DNA of 64,000 bases, taken from contig NC_049979.1 of assembly GCF_000003815.2 (NCBI RefSeq), forward strand, positions 28,700,249 to 28,764,248, in the 5' to 3' direction. Of this stretch, positions 33,001 through 43,400 are shown piece by piece. Under the pieces are notes generated by a model. That model saw only the letters and a list, made by a program, of their open reading frames with translations. It made no database searches and had not been told where the DNA came from. Source of the stretch: Branchiostoma floridae (Eukaryota; Chordata; Leptocardii; Amphioxiformes; Branchiostomatidae). The position numbers and the translations under genes are program-made. Numbering within the stretch: the first letter of the stretch is position 1; each line of letters starts with the position of its first letter.

Positions 33001-36000
33001 TTCAGATGGCTTCCTTCACCCACCTTTCCTTTGGCGTTCCCTGTATAAACATGCTCCCCTCTTCTGTCAAAGGATGCAACTATGTTCAGGTCAGACTGAA
33101 ATAAAAAAAATGACAATTAATCCCTGTTGAATTTTAACACATTCAAATAAATGTACTTGCATGGCCCTTTACTCTACAAACCACTTGTTAATGCAATAAC
33201 AGGAATCTTTTAATAAAATGAGGCAACATTTTTGAGAAAATGCAGGATTTGCCTTTTGTCAAGCTACTCGCACACAAGCTAATACACCATTAGGCTAGGC
33301 TTTGAGGCATCGCAAAAAAGACCACTTTATATATGGTGCAAGAGACACTTATATTTCTTTCATATTTGCTGTAATAGTTAGGATTTCATTTTCTGCAACA
33401 GCTAACATGATAGCCTGCCAGTTCTTACCTCTGTTTGGTTCTTGACAGAAGAAAAAAGAAGAAAGAAGAACACACCAGCAAAACAATATGTTTTAAAGTA
33501 CATGTACACAGAAGGCCTTACATCATCATCTACTGGAACCACAGAGTGACCGCCATCTCTACAGACCAGCACGGGAGCATGCTTCATAGGGCACACCAGG
33601 AATCGAGAACTGGATCATGGAGAGGAAACATTATACATTTTGTACTTCCACACAATAGGACAACTGGTGATGGCATGCATTGCCTACATGTTTTAAGGTA
33701 CAGCTAACAAGAAACAAAACAATTTTTCACAATTGACTGTGGGTTCAGAAAAGTAAATGTACCAGTATTTTGCATTTTATTTGCAAAGGGATTCAATCTG
33801 TGTGCCAATTTGGAAAAAATCAACTTGCTTCCGGGCAAATTGGCTTCCAGAACAACTCTTCAACAAAGTCGGCGAGATAGCCAGACTACATAATTTGAGT
33901 GCTGAAAATGGAGAGTTTCCATTGGATTGGACAAGGTCTTGAATCTATGTAACCTCTATAGCAATTTTTTTTGTTGGAGGGGGGGCAGATTGTTCTAAAC
34001 AAGGTCTAATTTGTATACATTATACATAGTTTGACATATCAGTAACAGAAAGATGCAGGCCTCAAACTTAACTTTTTTCCCTACTGTCCCGCATTGTCCC
34101 AAAAATAAATTTCAACTGTCCCGAAGTGAGGATGGACTGTCCCAACCCTATTTTCAGAAATTATGTATTACAACAACTGTAAGTCAGAGTATGCACGCCT
34201 GACAACCGCGGGGCAGGCTTTTAGCTAGGAATTCTTTTAGGGTGTACATCTGTAATGTGTTGTACTCTCCGCACTGCGTGGCTGAGCCAAATTTTTGTCT
34301 TTGCTGCAACACTACTTTTGTCCTGAGAATGGGAGGTATGTGTTCTTGATTTGAGGTGGGTATGGCTTAAAGAATACATGAGGTAATTTTCAAGTAATAT
34401 AACACTGATTCCTTACAATATAATGTTTCATGAGTTAATACATACAATCAGGGAGAGTAAATTAACCTTACTGCTAAAGGTGAAACTTGACTGTTACATA
34501 TATAACAACAGCAAGCTAAAGAAGTCTACAAGAAAATCTGCAAACCAACAGAGGAGAAAGTGTAGCCAGGACTGCCAGGTACATCTTATATTTCTTTTGT
34601 GTATCTACTCTGTTAAGAACATAGCTGAAAATAAATGCACTGAAAAGTTACTTGTAGCCTGTAACATCAGCGTTTTAACTTTACACAGTTACAGAAAAAT
34701 GTGTACAAACATTTAATTCATTGAAAATATATAACAGAAAAGATGTGTTCCAAGGGCAAATTAAGCGAAATTTTCTCAACAAACAACATCCATTTATCAA
34801 TATTTTAAAAATAAAGACTACAACAAAAGTAATATCTCAAGTTACCGTGAAAAAATCGAGACCTCAGTTCAACATTTTCTACGAATTCAGTGCCGACACC
34901 GCCCCCCTCCCCAGTATGTCATCGTCACATTAGCTGTTGTTTTTCCCACATTCTACCGACAAACAAGCAAAAAAAACCTCCAAAACAATCCTATACATGT
35001 ACTTATCACCATGACTTCAGGCATTCGACGAGTTTTCGTAAACAAATCAAAGTTTTTCCTGCGTGATTTTTCCCGCGAAAACAGCGGGGATATCAGATAT
35101 TCCACCAATAATGGCGCCTGGGCGCGCTACGTCACGCCGAAATGGCCAATGGGGTGCGACTCTCGCGATTCGCGAGATGTGAGTGAGTGCGAGATTGCGC
35201 GATACTTGAGGTAGAATCACCCAAAATGGCGGCTCGGTGCGGGAATCGGCAAATTTTGAACTTTGAGCGAAGTTTCCGGGGGAAAATAAGGGCGTACCAA
35301 AGGCGTATATCCAAAAAACAGGGCGTACATTTTGCGATTTTTTTAGCGAAGGCCGTACATTGTACGCATTGCTAGCTAAAAGCCTGCCGCGGGGAGATCG
35401 GACATTCTGATGTTGATTCGTTGATTATTTTCCTATTGTCCCAAAAGTGTCCCAAAAAGATTTTTCAGTTGTCCCGGCCTAAATTTTAGTGGTCTCGGGA
35501 CATCGGGACATAGTTAACTTCGAGCCCTGCAGATGACTAACGAGATGGGGTAGAACTGTGAGGCAGACTTACTTGTCTCGCGGGTGGAACTGCACCTTGA
35601 GTATGGGTGAAGGGAAGCGGTACCTCTGCTCACAGTCACTAGTCAGGACGTCCCAGATGGTCACATTGTTGTCTGTGGAGGCACTCAGTAACTTGTACCC
35701 ATCTCTGCTCCAGCTGGGTGTGGGGAGGTGGGCAGAGACAAGAAATGAATACAAGTTACAACTTCAGTTCAACTAGACTGCTGGAATACGGCCTTTTCAG
35801 AAATATTTTGCGTAGGAGGCTAAACTGAAAAAGGAGGAGGCGAAGAAATTTTAAAATCTAGACCTCTAAACATGGCTCAAATAGATGAGCATAGGGGTGG
35901 GTACCAGTGCAGAAAATTCAGGTATACAATGTACATAGTAGGTGTGGTTCATGTCCAGAGGATCAGGTCCCGGCCCAGACCTGAACCTAATTGTCTGCAA

Positions 36001-39000
36001 AATGTTGTAAACGGGCTACAAGAATCAGTTTGGTGGAGTATCCAACACCCAGTAGCATTTTAAAATCATATCTTTGTGTAGACAATGCTAACTTTGACTG
36101 TATGAACTTGGCAGACATGTATAAACTCTTATTTTCTTGAACTGGTAAGCACAAAAAAACGTGTGAATGCCTGCCGATATAAATAATCTACTGATTGCTA
36201 ATCAGTCCAAGATCCTGTCCATAGATTTTTTTTAGGTCTGTTTTTTTCTAACAGGTCTAACAGGAAAAAAAATGGTTTTGTACTGGTAGCATACAGCTAC
36301 TCACCTCTAAATGAGACCTTATTCGTGAACCCGTCCTCCTAACGCCCGGTCCCCAACGGCATTAGCCTATGGGGCCCTGCTATCTAGATGCCTACCAGCG
36401 GTTATTATGATTGTCGCCACAAACCAGCTGTCAACCAATCAGAGAATAGGCTTTTCTTGGGCTTTTTTTGTCAAAAGCTGTCTCGCAAAGGCCGCTGGGA
36501 AGCTATCAGCCAATCATGTTACGTCTTACATAGCACCATCCTCCTACACCCGATCCCCAACGGCTGACTACCCATATAAGGGTAAGCTCATTAATATTCA
36601 TAAGCAGGGCAACGAGGAACTGGAAGTAACTGCGGGTAGGCCATGAGATAGCAGGGCCCCACAGGCTGAGTCAGCTAGCGGTTGGGGACCGTGCGTAGGA
36701 CGATGTCGTGAACCGTGTTACGGTCGGAGTGATTCCTCACCTGACAGAGCAGACTGGATGCACGTGAGCGTTGACGATTTTGGCGATGCCTCTGGTGAGG
36801 AAGTCCCAGATCACGATCCTCCCGTCGTTACACCCCACGGCCAGCAGCGTGCCCCGCCTGTTGAAGGCACAGGTGATGGCCAGACTGATGCTGTCCAGGG
36901 TCCCATCTGCCTCCTGGTGGGGGAGAGAGACAGAAAACATCAGTCTGGATCATAACGGGCCACCACACTATGATAACGAATGATTATGATAAATTTGTGG
37001 GGCCGCGTAGCACAGTGGTAGTGTATTCAGTCTGTGACCGAGAGGTCGCCATTGGGAAAGGCACTTTACACGACTTTCCTCACTTTACTCAAGTGAAAAA
37101 TGAGTCGTCCCTCGGATAGGACGTTAAATGGAGGTCCCGTGTATGGGGAGAGCCATGCACGTTACAGAACCCCCACACGTGCGATGGTGCGGTGTGCGTT
37201 GGTGCAAATCCTTCTGTCGGGAGTTGGTGATTCACTTCAAATCACCCGGATGGAGGCCTGGCGAACCTCTGTCTCGTATCAGCCACATGGTGAATTACAT
37301 CATTCACCCGGACGGGAGACCTGGCGCATCCCTGTCTTGTAATTAGCCATACGAAAGGGTATGTCACCCCGTAAAGGGCGGTATAACCCCGTCGTGTGTA
37401 AACATGTGCGAACATGTTTGATCACGTCGACCGATGATGATGATGATGATAATTTTTAACTAGCGTAGTCCTTCTTTGCGATCTTGGGGGGGGGGAGATC
37501 TGGGGGGGGGAGGTAAACAACTGGGGGGAATCAACCTAGGGGAAATTGTCTTCAAGGGGGGATGTCCTGGGGGTTGGGGGAAACATTCTGGGGGGAAAAT
37601 GCCGGATACTGTTCAAGGTTATACTTATAGTGCTATCGCGAACCCAACAACAATGCAAACACTCTCTCCTATGTCACTGCAACCTGCGTAAGTAAATGTA
37701 TTTAACGTTAAAAACTTAGTTCACAATTTCCAAATAAGTCAAACGAAAGTTTAGTTATTTTGTTAGAGATGTTTTTGTTCAGGTCCCAACCTGTAACTGA
37801 GTTACTACTTGTACAATTAATAGCCCATCTTCAATAAGCCGGGTTGGCGGAAACGGCTGCCCGGTCGGTCGGCGGAAACGGCTGCCCGGTCCGGTCCGGA
37901 GGTTGGTTTTGGGGGTTTCGAGTATACCAAATGTAAACAAGTGGCTTGCTATCGCAGCAGTAATTTAAGTGCATTTCTCGTGTAGGCTGACCCTACAATT
38001 TACAGTAGCGCTAATATCGTAAACATTACCGTAATTTCGGAAATTCGAAAACACAAACACGGCGAAATTTCGAACTTTGTACACGTTTTCGGTGAACACC
38101 AGATTTCGGTGCTACCAGCTCATTAACGCTAATAAGGTCGACAATGAGCCGCGCCATGTCCTCACCGTAAGAACTGATTTGCGCCTTGATCTTTTTTTCT
38201 TTTCAAAAATGTAATCCCCAACACTAGTTTTATATTTATATACTCTGGAATGGGAAACTATAGGTTGGATTGATTTGATTCATCGGAAGTTTTCGGCATT
38301 CCATGCAGCGCACATTAACGTTAGGTCGTTGACCCCAAATACGCAGTGCGTGTGGCCATATGGATATGTGTGAGGCGCTTCTAATAGGGGACAGTAGTAA
38401 ACTTAATTATTACTTGTTCTTCGGAATAGCTTTAGACAAATAAGAAGTGGCTATTGATCAGAGTATGAGTCATTCGTGTTGAAGATTAATTGCTAACTAA
38501 GAATTTTTCTCGAGCCGACCGTGGCCACGTTGTTTATCGCGGTGTTATTTGGGCTCTAGCCGCTCTGCCGATCTGAGACTGGATGGGATTATGCTGACTT
38601 TCAGTGCTTTGACCACGAACACATTTATTAAATCCTTGGTTAAATCTTTATTATCTTTATTATCTTATCATTTCCGACATGTGAGAAGATAGTATCGGGA
38701 TCATCAAAGAATTGCTGTGGGGGAAATCTTCAGACACTGGTGAAATCACCATTTTTATCTTTCAAGAATTCAATGTTCGATGACAAGTTTGCTTACGAGG
38801 AGGAAAGACTACGGCGGAGCCGTTTTCGTGTGAAGTAACAAAATTATGTGAAAACATTGTACATAATTAATATATAATTGACTACATTAGTTTAAACCAG
38901 AACCTGACACAAAAAAATTGAATCCATGCGTTTGTAAATGTACATTTTAGTATTGATTTAACTAAATTTGAATTCTTTTACAGTTCTTAGAGATAGTTTC

Positions 39001-39726
39001 TCCTCGGACATGTCAGACAGCTCGGCACGGTAGTGCTGTCAAAATTGATTGATTTTGTCGCTGGCGCCCGCGGCACATATGGTATACTAGATCAAAGGAC
39101 CGTCACCCTGTACAACCTTGACGTAGCAAACTTCTGACGTTCTGTACTGGGGGACGTTCGAATAGTAGCAGCTGGGAATGGCACAATCTTACCAAGAAAT
39201 GTCAAATTAATTTTTTTTCAAAAGATAAGTAATTTGGCCAGCTTCCTTTGAACATGTAGCAACATTACATCTAACAACCATTATGGAATATTTAAGTAGG
39301 CATTTTGTTTACTTCACTTACACTACTGTATGCAATACTGGAAACCCCCAAAACCAACCTCATGACTGAACCGGGCAGCGGTTTCCGCCGACCGACCGGG
39401 CAGCCGTTTCCGCCAACCCCAATAAGCCTCGTCATCAGGGTAGGTAGAAGCATATTTAAACCAAGAACATTGTGCTTACACTTACAGATCGCAAGAATAT
39501 TGTACAGTAAACTGCAGCGAGTGCTAGTTTATATATGGGGAGGGGGGCGACACAAACTTACCTCTGGGTAGTTCTGTCCGAACGATTCTGAAAAGAAAGA
39601 ACAAAACACAGCTGGCAATGAAAACAACAGCATATCACCAAGACAGTAAATCGCAAATGCCAACATTGTCAGAAACGCGACAAAATAGTGCAAAATTGAA
39701 TAAATACCGAGTAATTCTAGGTTCAT
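27092..39726 (-). CDS. RBBP5: RBBP5, core subunit of MLL/SET1 (COMPASS) H3K4 methyltransferases, 16 exons
   Basis: Exons (transcript order): 39708-39726, 39562-39587, 36741-36913, 35573-35713, 33522-33609, 33024-33095, 32617-32726, 31753-31872, 31258-31310, 30852-30952, 30522-30593, 29785-29902, 29036-29199, 28387-28516, 27745-27930, 27092-27183. All GT-AG and in phase; 554 aa against 538 in human. The start [15 protein letters not shown] is that of RBBP5. WD40 propeller ~20-325 ([59 protein letters not shown]). Residues 326-364 hold the activation segment and ASH2L-binding motif ([19 protein letters not shown]), and 371-376 the WDR5-binding EEVDVT. PKKRKV at ~444-449 is a likely nuclear signal. 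It acts in the nucleus, bridging WDR5, ASH2L and the SET subunit. The C-terminal exon (ending TAQ) is inferred from phase and does not resemble the vertebrate end. Confidence 0.95.
27300..27410. repeat. Hairpin-forming inverted repeat
   Basis: GGGTTTTTCAGAAAAATCTG then TCCAGTCC at the left is mirrored by the complement of GGACTGGACAGGTTTTTCTG then AAAACCCAC at the right. It is a ~110-bp fold-back in the last RBBP5 intron. Confidence 0.6.
28558..29024 (+). mobile_element. 5S rRNA-derived SINE
   Basis: 28558-28676 resembles 5S rRNA: TTGAACTCAGAAGTTAAGCA matches the region with the internal A box and TATTTGGGTGGGAGACCACC the C-box region; the copy ends GCTGGGTCATACC. A body without 5S similarity follows (TTAAAATGGTACATACTTCT) and a 3' end near AAGTCTAATAAACAAATAG. 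A 5S head with an unrelated body is the SINE3-type structure; an isolated 5S pseudogene plus an unrelated tail is the alternative. It lies in an RBBP5 intron, antisense to that gene. Confidence 0.6.
29700..29780 (+). mobile_element. LINE-like 3' tail fragment
   Basis: GGGCATGGATAATGCAATAA then AGATCATTGTCATTG resembles 49137-49168 (GGGCATGAATATGCAATAAA then GATTGTTC). It is a short remnant only, 5 bp from the 3' boundary of the RBBP5 exon 29785-29902. Confidence 0.35.
31909..32247. mobile_element. MITE, CAGGGTTGGACAAGT termini, 5-bp target duplication
   Basis: Inverted termini CAGGGTTGGACAAGT and ACTTGTCCAACCCTG, interior rich in GGGCAAGTGAAA words. ATCGA flanks both ends (31904-31908 and 32248-32252). 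It lies in an RBBP5 intron 36 bp upstream of the 31753-31872 acceptor. Confidence 0.75.
34056..35529. mobile_element. Composite inverted-repeat element in RBBP5 intron
   Basis: Outer ends CAGGCCTCAAACTTAAC and GTTAACTTCGAGCCCTG are inverted, each followed inward by GTCCC-rich sequence. A second inverted pair lies inside: CCGCGGGGCAGGCTTTTAGC then TAG near 34207 and CTAGCTAAAAGCCTGCCGCG then GGG near 35372. The inner part includes a CpG-rich block (35110-35290). A short flank match AGATG is present but offset by one base. No transposase is recognisable. Confidence 0.6.
35892..36309. mobile_element. hAT-like MITE, TAGGGGTGGGTACC termini (copy 3)
   Basis: Third member of the family at 6577 and 25473, in opposite orientation. 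It begins TAGGGGTGGGTACC and ends CTCACCTCTA. The flanks GATGAGCA and AATGAGAC agree at five of eight positions, consistent with an older insertion. Confidence 0.7.
36327..36712. mobile_element. Inverted-repeat MITE in RBBP5 intron
   Basis: CGTCCTCCTAACGCCCGGTC then CCCAACGGC and GGGGCCCTGCTATCT on the left are mirrored on the right by AGATAGCAGGGCCCC and GGTTGGGGACCGTGCGTAGG then ACG. Approximate ends; no exact target duplication fixed. The right end lies ~30 bp from the 36741-36913 exon. Confidence 0.6.
36999..37450 (+). mobile_element. tRNA-derived SINE, B-box deleted, (GAT)n tail (copy 2)
   Basis: Same head (GGGGCCGCGTAGCACAGTGG) and body (GGGAAAGGCACTTTACACGA) as the SINE at 19277-19740, but the segment with the B box is missing between GAGAGGTCGCC and ATTGGG. 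It ends in (GAT)n instead of poly(A). It lies in RBBP5 intron 2. Confidence 0.8.
37485..37605 (+). repeat. G-rich low-complexity tract
   Basis: Many runs of 4-10 G on the plus strand, a sequence with quadruplex potential. It lies in RBBP5 intron 2, where the G-rich strand is the template strand for that gene. Confidence 0.6.
37841..39419. mobile_element. Mutator-like non-autonomous element, 9-bp target duplication
   Basis: Terminal inverted repeats of about 85 bp: left 37841-37925 starts GGGTTGGCGGAAACGGCTGC, right end 39335-39419 is its inverted counterpart (ends GCAGCCGTTTCCGCCAACCC). Both ends repeat GGCGGAAACSGCTGCCCGGT twice and share GAGGTTGGTTTTGGGGGTTT. CAATAAGCC flanks both sides (37832-37840 and 39420-39428). 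A 9-bp duplication with long terminal repeats is characteristic of MULEs; the class is inferred. No transposase frame is present in 1579 bp. Confidence 0.8.
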
Positions 39727-40441
39727 ATTTCGCTGGATGAGATCTTTCTTTTTTTTCCGCACCGCCAAAACAAGAGAGGATGATGGGAAGCTCGTGCCCA
39801 GAGCACTTTGCACACAAAACTCTGCGCACGAGAGTAGAAGGTTGAAAGGTCAGAGGTTAGTTGAGGTCACTTGAAAATCGCACCTGAGTTGCGTGTGTAT
39901 GTTGTTTGTGGTACTGGTAGTTCGACCAGTCTGAGTGATTATTAATTAGTCTTAAGGCAACGTGTCCTGCTTTTCGTGGGAAAACGCATAACAAATTTTC
40001 AGTGCCAGTGAACATTTCAGTGTTGACAACAATGCCCTGAAGATTTTGTTTGAACTTGAAGAGATTATGAGAAGACTTTTGGACAGTGACTGATCCAGGC
40101 AGGTGATATAGACAGGTGCACAGCTACATGCACCTGCAACAGGTGACATTATCACGCTGTGTTTATAGAGATTATCATTATATGTATTTTAATCCAATAT
40201 GTAAAAGTAATATGACACGATTAATGATATGCAAGTTTTTGCATGGATAGAAAGCTGTCAATGTTATGTACTATGTAGGTATTTTGATTTGCATGGTAAC
40301 TTTATTTGCAAGACCACTTCTCAAGTCTTTTATGACAAATTATGTTGATGTTTTGTTTATGGTAATGTACTTAAAGTTGCCTTTGTCTTTTATGCATATT
40401 TCAACTCCCAATCTTTCCCTCCTTCTCTTAGCAAAGTTTGT
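39727..40441. promoter_or_regulatory. Head-to-head intergenic region, RBBP5 (-) / GLB1L2-like (+)
   Basis: 715 bp separate the two start codons, so both 5' UTRs and promoters should lie here. Near 40096-40147 several CAGGTG/CACCTG E-box words occur close together, partly as an inverted repeat. An acceptor-like ctcttag at 40425-40431 precedes the GLB1L2-like ATG, so a 5' non-coding exon is possible. Confidence 0.45.
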
Positions 40442-43400
40442 ATGGAGCAACCAGAAGGCATGGGACCAATCCGATTCCGCCTCGTTCACCTCAAGCGCGC
40501 CACTGTCCTGGCTGTCGTAGTGATCCTCATCGTGTCCTGGTACATTTCAAGTCAACCCGAAAAATCCCCCATTGCCAAAACTTTTTTCGATACGGGGAAA
40601 ATGGAACAAAACGTCGCAGACGTCGGAATTCACGAAAGAGGAAAGGCGAAGAAGCGTATGATGGGGTTGCGAGCTGACGGCGCTAATTTCACCATTGATG
40701 GTAAACCGGTTCGACTTCTGTCCGGAGCGATGCACTACTTCCGAGTCGTGCCAGAGTACTGGAGAGACAGGATGTTGAAAATGAAGGCAGCCGGGCTGAA
40801 CACTCTTGAGACGTAAGTTTTGAAATTTGAGATTATATTATTGTTGTTATCATTGTTACTTGGGGGCCAACTACTCTCTCTTCCCAGCCAGGGCCTGAAT
40901 TGCAAGGAGTTTACAATATAGGCATGGCCTGTGACTGCAGCAATGCCCGGCTGTGACTAGATTTAGTGCCTGTGACAACAGAGACGGGGGGCGACATAGG
41001 TTATCTGGCACTTATGACTGTTGCTTTAGTCATGATGTGCCTCTGAGTCTGACGTCATGTACCTATATGCGGGTACAAAATTTTGGTCCCAATTTATTTC
41101 AAGTGTTATAGTATGATAAGTTTTGTCTCCTCTTCTGATATCAAAGACATTGCATGGATATATTTCATCTATTTCCGTCTTCCAGATATGTGCCTTGGAA
41201 TCTTCATGAACCAGAGAAGTATACATATAACTTTGAAGGAATACTGGATCTTGGGTAAGTACACATCGACAATATAAGAATTTCTCTTTAAAACTAATAG
41301 TTTTGTTTGCTGGTCACATAGTTTCTGGTGAATTCATTAATTGCCTGCTAAGCAAGTCATCATCATTAAAATCCCCTGACAGCCGCACATATTTTTCACC
41401 CGAAGAGCTTTCCGATTTCATCAAAACTTTCTTAAATAATATGTTGAATGTTGGTAACAGTCACACAAAGATCAAAAGAACACTGGCCATATTGTGTCTA
41501 AAAGGTAGAGCTTTATTTGTGGAGACAGCAATATAAACACCACCCCACTGAACTGCTGTATACATAGACATATCAGTCAACACTGCAACAGGATGCATAC
41601 GCTTTTTCTGTGAAAAGTCCTGGATTTTATCAGTTGGATAAACAACTAATGACACTTTACCCCTTGCAACATCCTGGTCGTAATTATTTCATATTTTTTT
41701 GCCAACTATATTAAACTTTAAAGGGTAACCTCAAATACCAAAAAGGTACAAGGTTTTCCTAAAATCCTAAGAATGTTAGTTTTATAGCCTCCTTTGCAGA
41801 CTTTCATGCAGTATTGTTGGGAGCGTGCTGATTTTTTATATTTTCAACACGTACTAAGGTTCCCCAAATGCTGGGGGAGGGACTTTCCACGGCATAAGAG
41901 AACCATAGACCATGATGAAAATCATGAATCCCCGAAAAATAAATGCCAGCCCAAGAAGCCCGCATAGAAGGCTATAGCTAATAATTTCTTTTTTAATTGT
42001 GTCCCCTAATGGCAGAGATATATAATGATAAAGAAAGTTTATTTGCTAGTTTATGCCTGGAGGCTAATTGCAAGTACATGGTAGAAACACAGGGAACATA
42101 TATATGTGACAATGGATAGTAATAAGTATTATTGTATTTGTATAAAGAGACTACTCGAATTAAACTAGTGTTGGCTATTTTTGAACAGGCTGGCTTTGAC
42201 AATAGTGTCTAGCTAGTACATGTATAACTGTTTGTTTTTTGTTCCACAGGAGGTACTTAGACATAGCCCACGAGGTTGGCTTGTGGGTGATTCTCAGACC
42301 TGGCCCCTACATCTGTGCAGAATGGGAGTTTGGAGGCATACCAGGGTAATGTCTAATATTACATGGGAGAGATAGTCTAGAACATTATTAATATAATGAT
42401 ACTGTATAATACTGACATTGTTTTTGATAATATGGAAATTGTTAGAAATATTCTGGAGATTCTGAAAAATCTGGAGATTGTTTGAAAAAATCTTCAGATT
42501 TTCAAAAATCTTCAAATTTTGTTTCTTTGTTTTTCAACAATGTGTGACAACCCTTGCTGGGGGTCATTATGATCCCTACAATAGCATGAAAGATTATTAC
42601 AAAATGTCAACATTTTAAGTATAAATTGTAAAAGTTTAGAAGTGTTTGTCCAAGGTACAATATTTAGTCGAAAATTAATTTGGCAGATGTTTCTTGTACT
42701 ATTTCCCAATACTTCATCATATTGGCTGTATTCCAACAGGATAAAAAATTTATTATAGTTAGTCTTTCACAGCACATGTACCAATTGATTATGTCCTGCG
42801 TTCTACAATGTTACAAGCTATGTTATTCCTTAAGGATAGTCTGTCTTTTGTTTTATTTACTACTAGATGGTTAGCATATGTGAAGGAACACGTCAGGACT
42901 ACACGGCCCATGTTTATAGACCCAGTGGAGGTGTGGTTTGGAAGACTGCTGGCTGAGGTGGTGCCACGTCAGGTAAACATGGCAGGGCTCGAAATACCAC
43001 ACTACCAAAAATGCTTTTTCTTGTTTATCTTGTTTTGCTTCCTCACAGAAAATTTTTCTTCCAGGAAGAAAATTATTCTGTCCTCAAGAAATCTTAGCAA
43101 AATGTGCTTGTCCATGGGGCAAGCAAATTTTTGCTTTTCAAGTTTTTAAGAAAATTTGACATTTGTTTTCTTGTATTTCTTAAAATGCTTTTTCTTGTTT
43201 ATCTTGTTTTCCTTCCTCACAGAAAATTTATCTTCCAGGAAGAAAAAAAATTCTTGTATTTCTTAAGAGTTGAATCTGGTTAGAAAAAAACAAGAATTTC
43301 TAGATTTTTTTTCTTGCATTATAAGAAAAAATAAGAAGATTTTGCTCAAATGTCTAAAAATAAATTTTGGGTTTCTCGTTTTGCTTGAATTTTATTGTCA

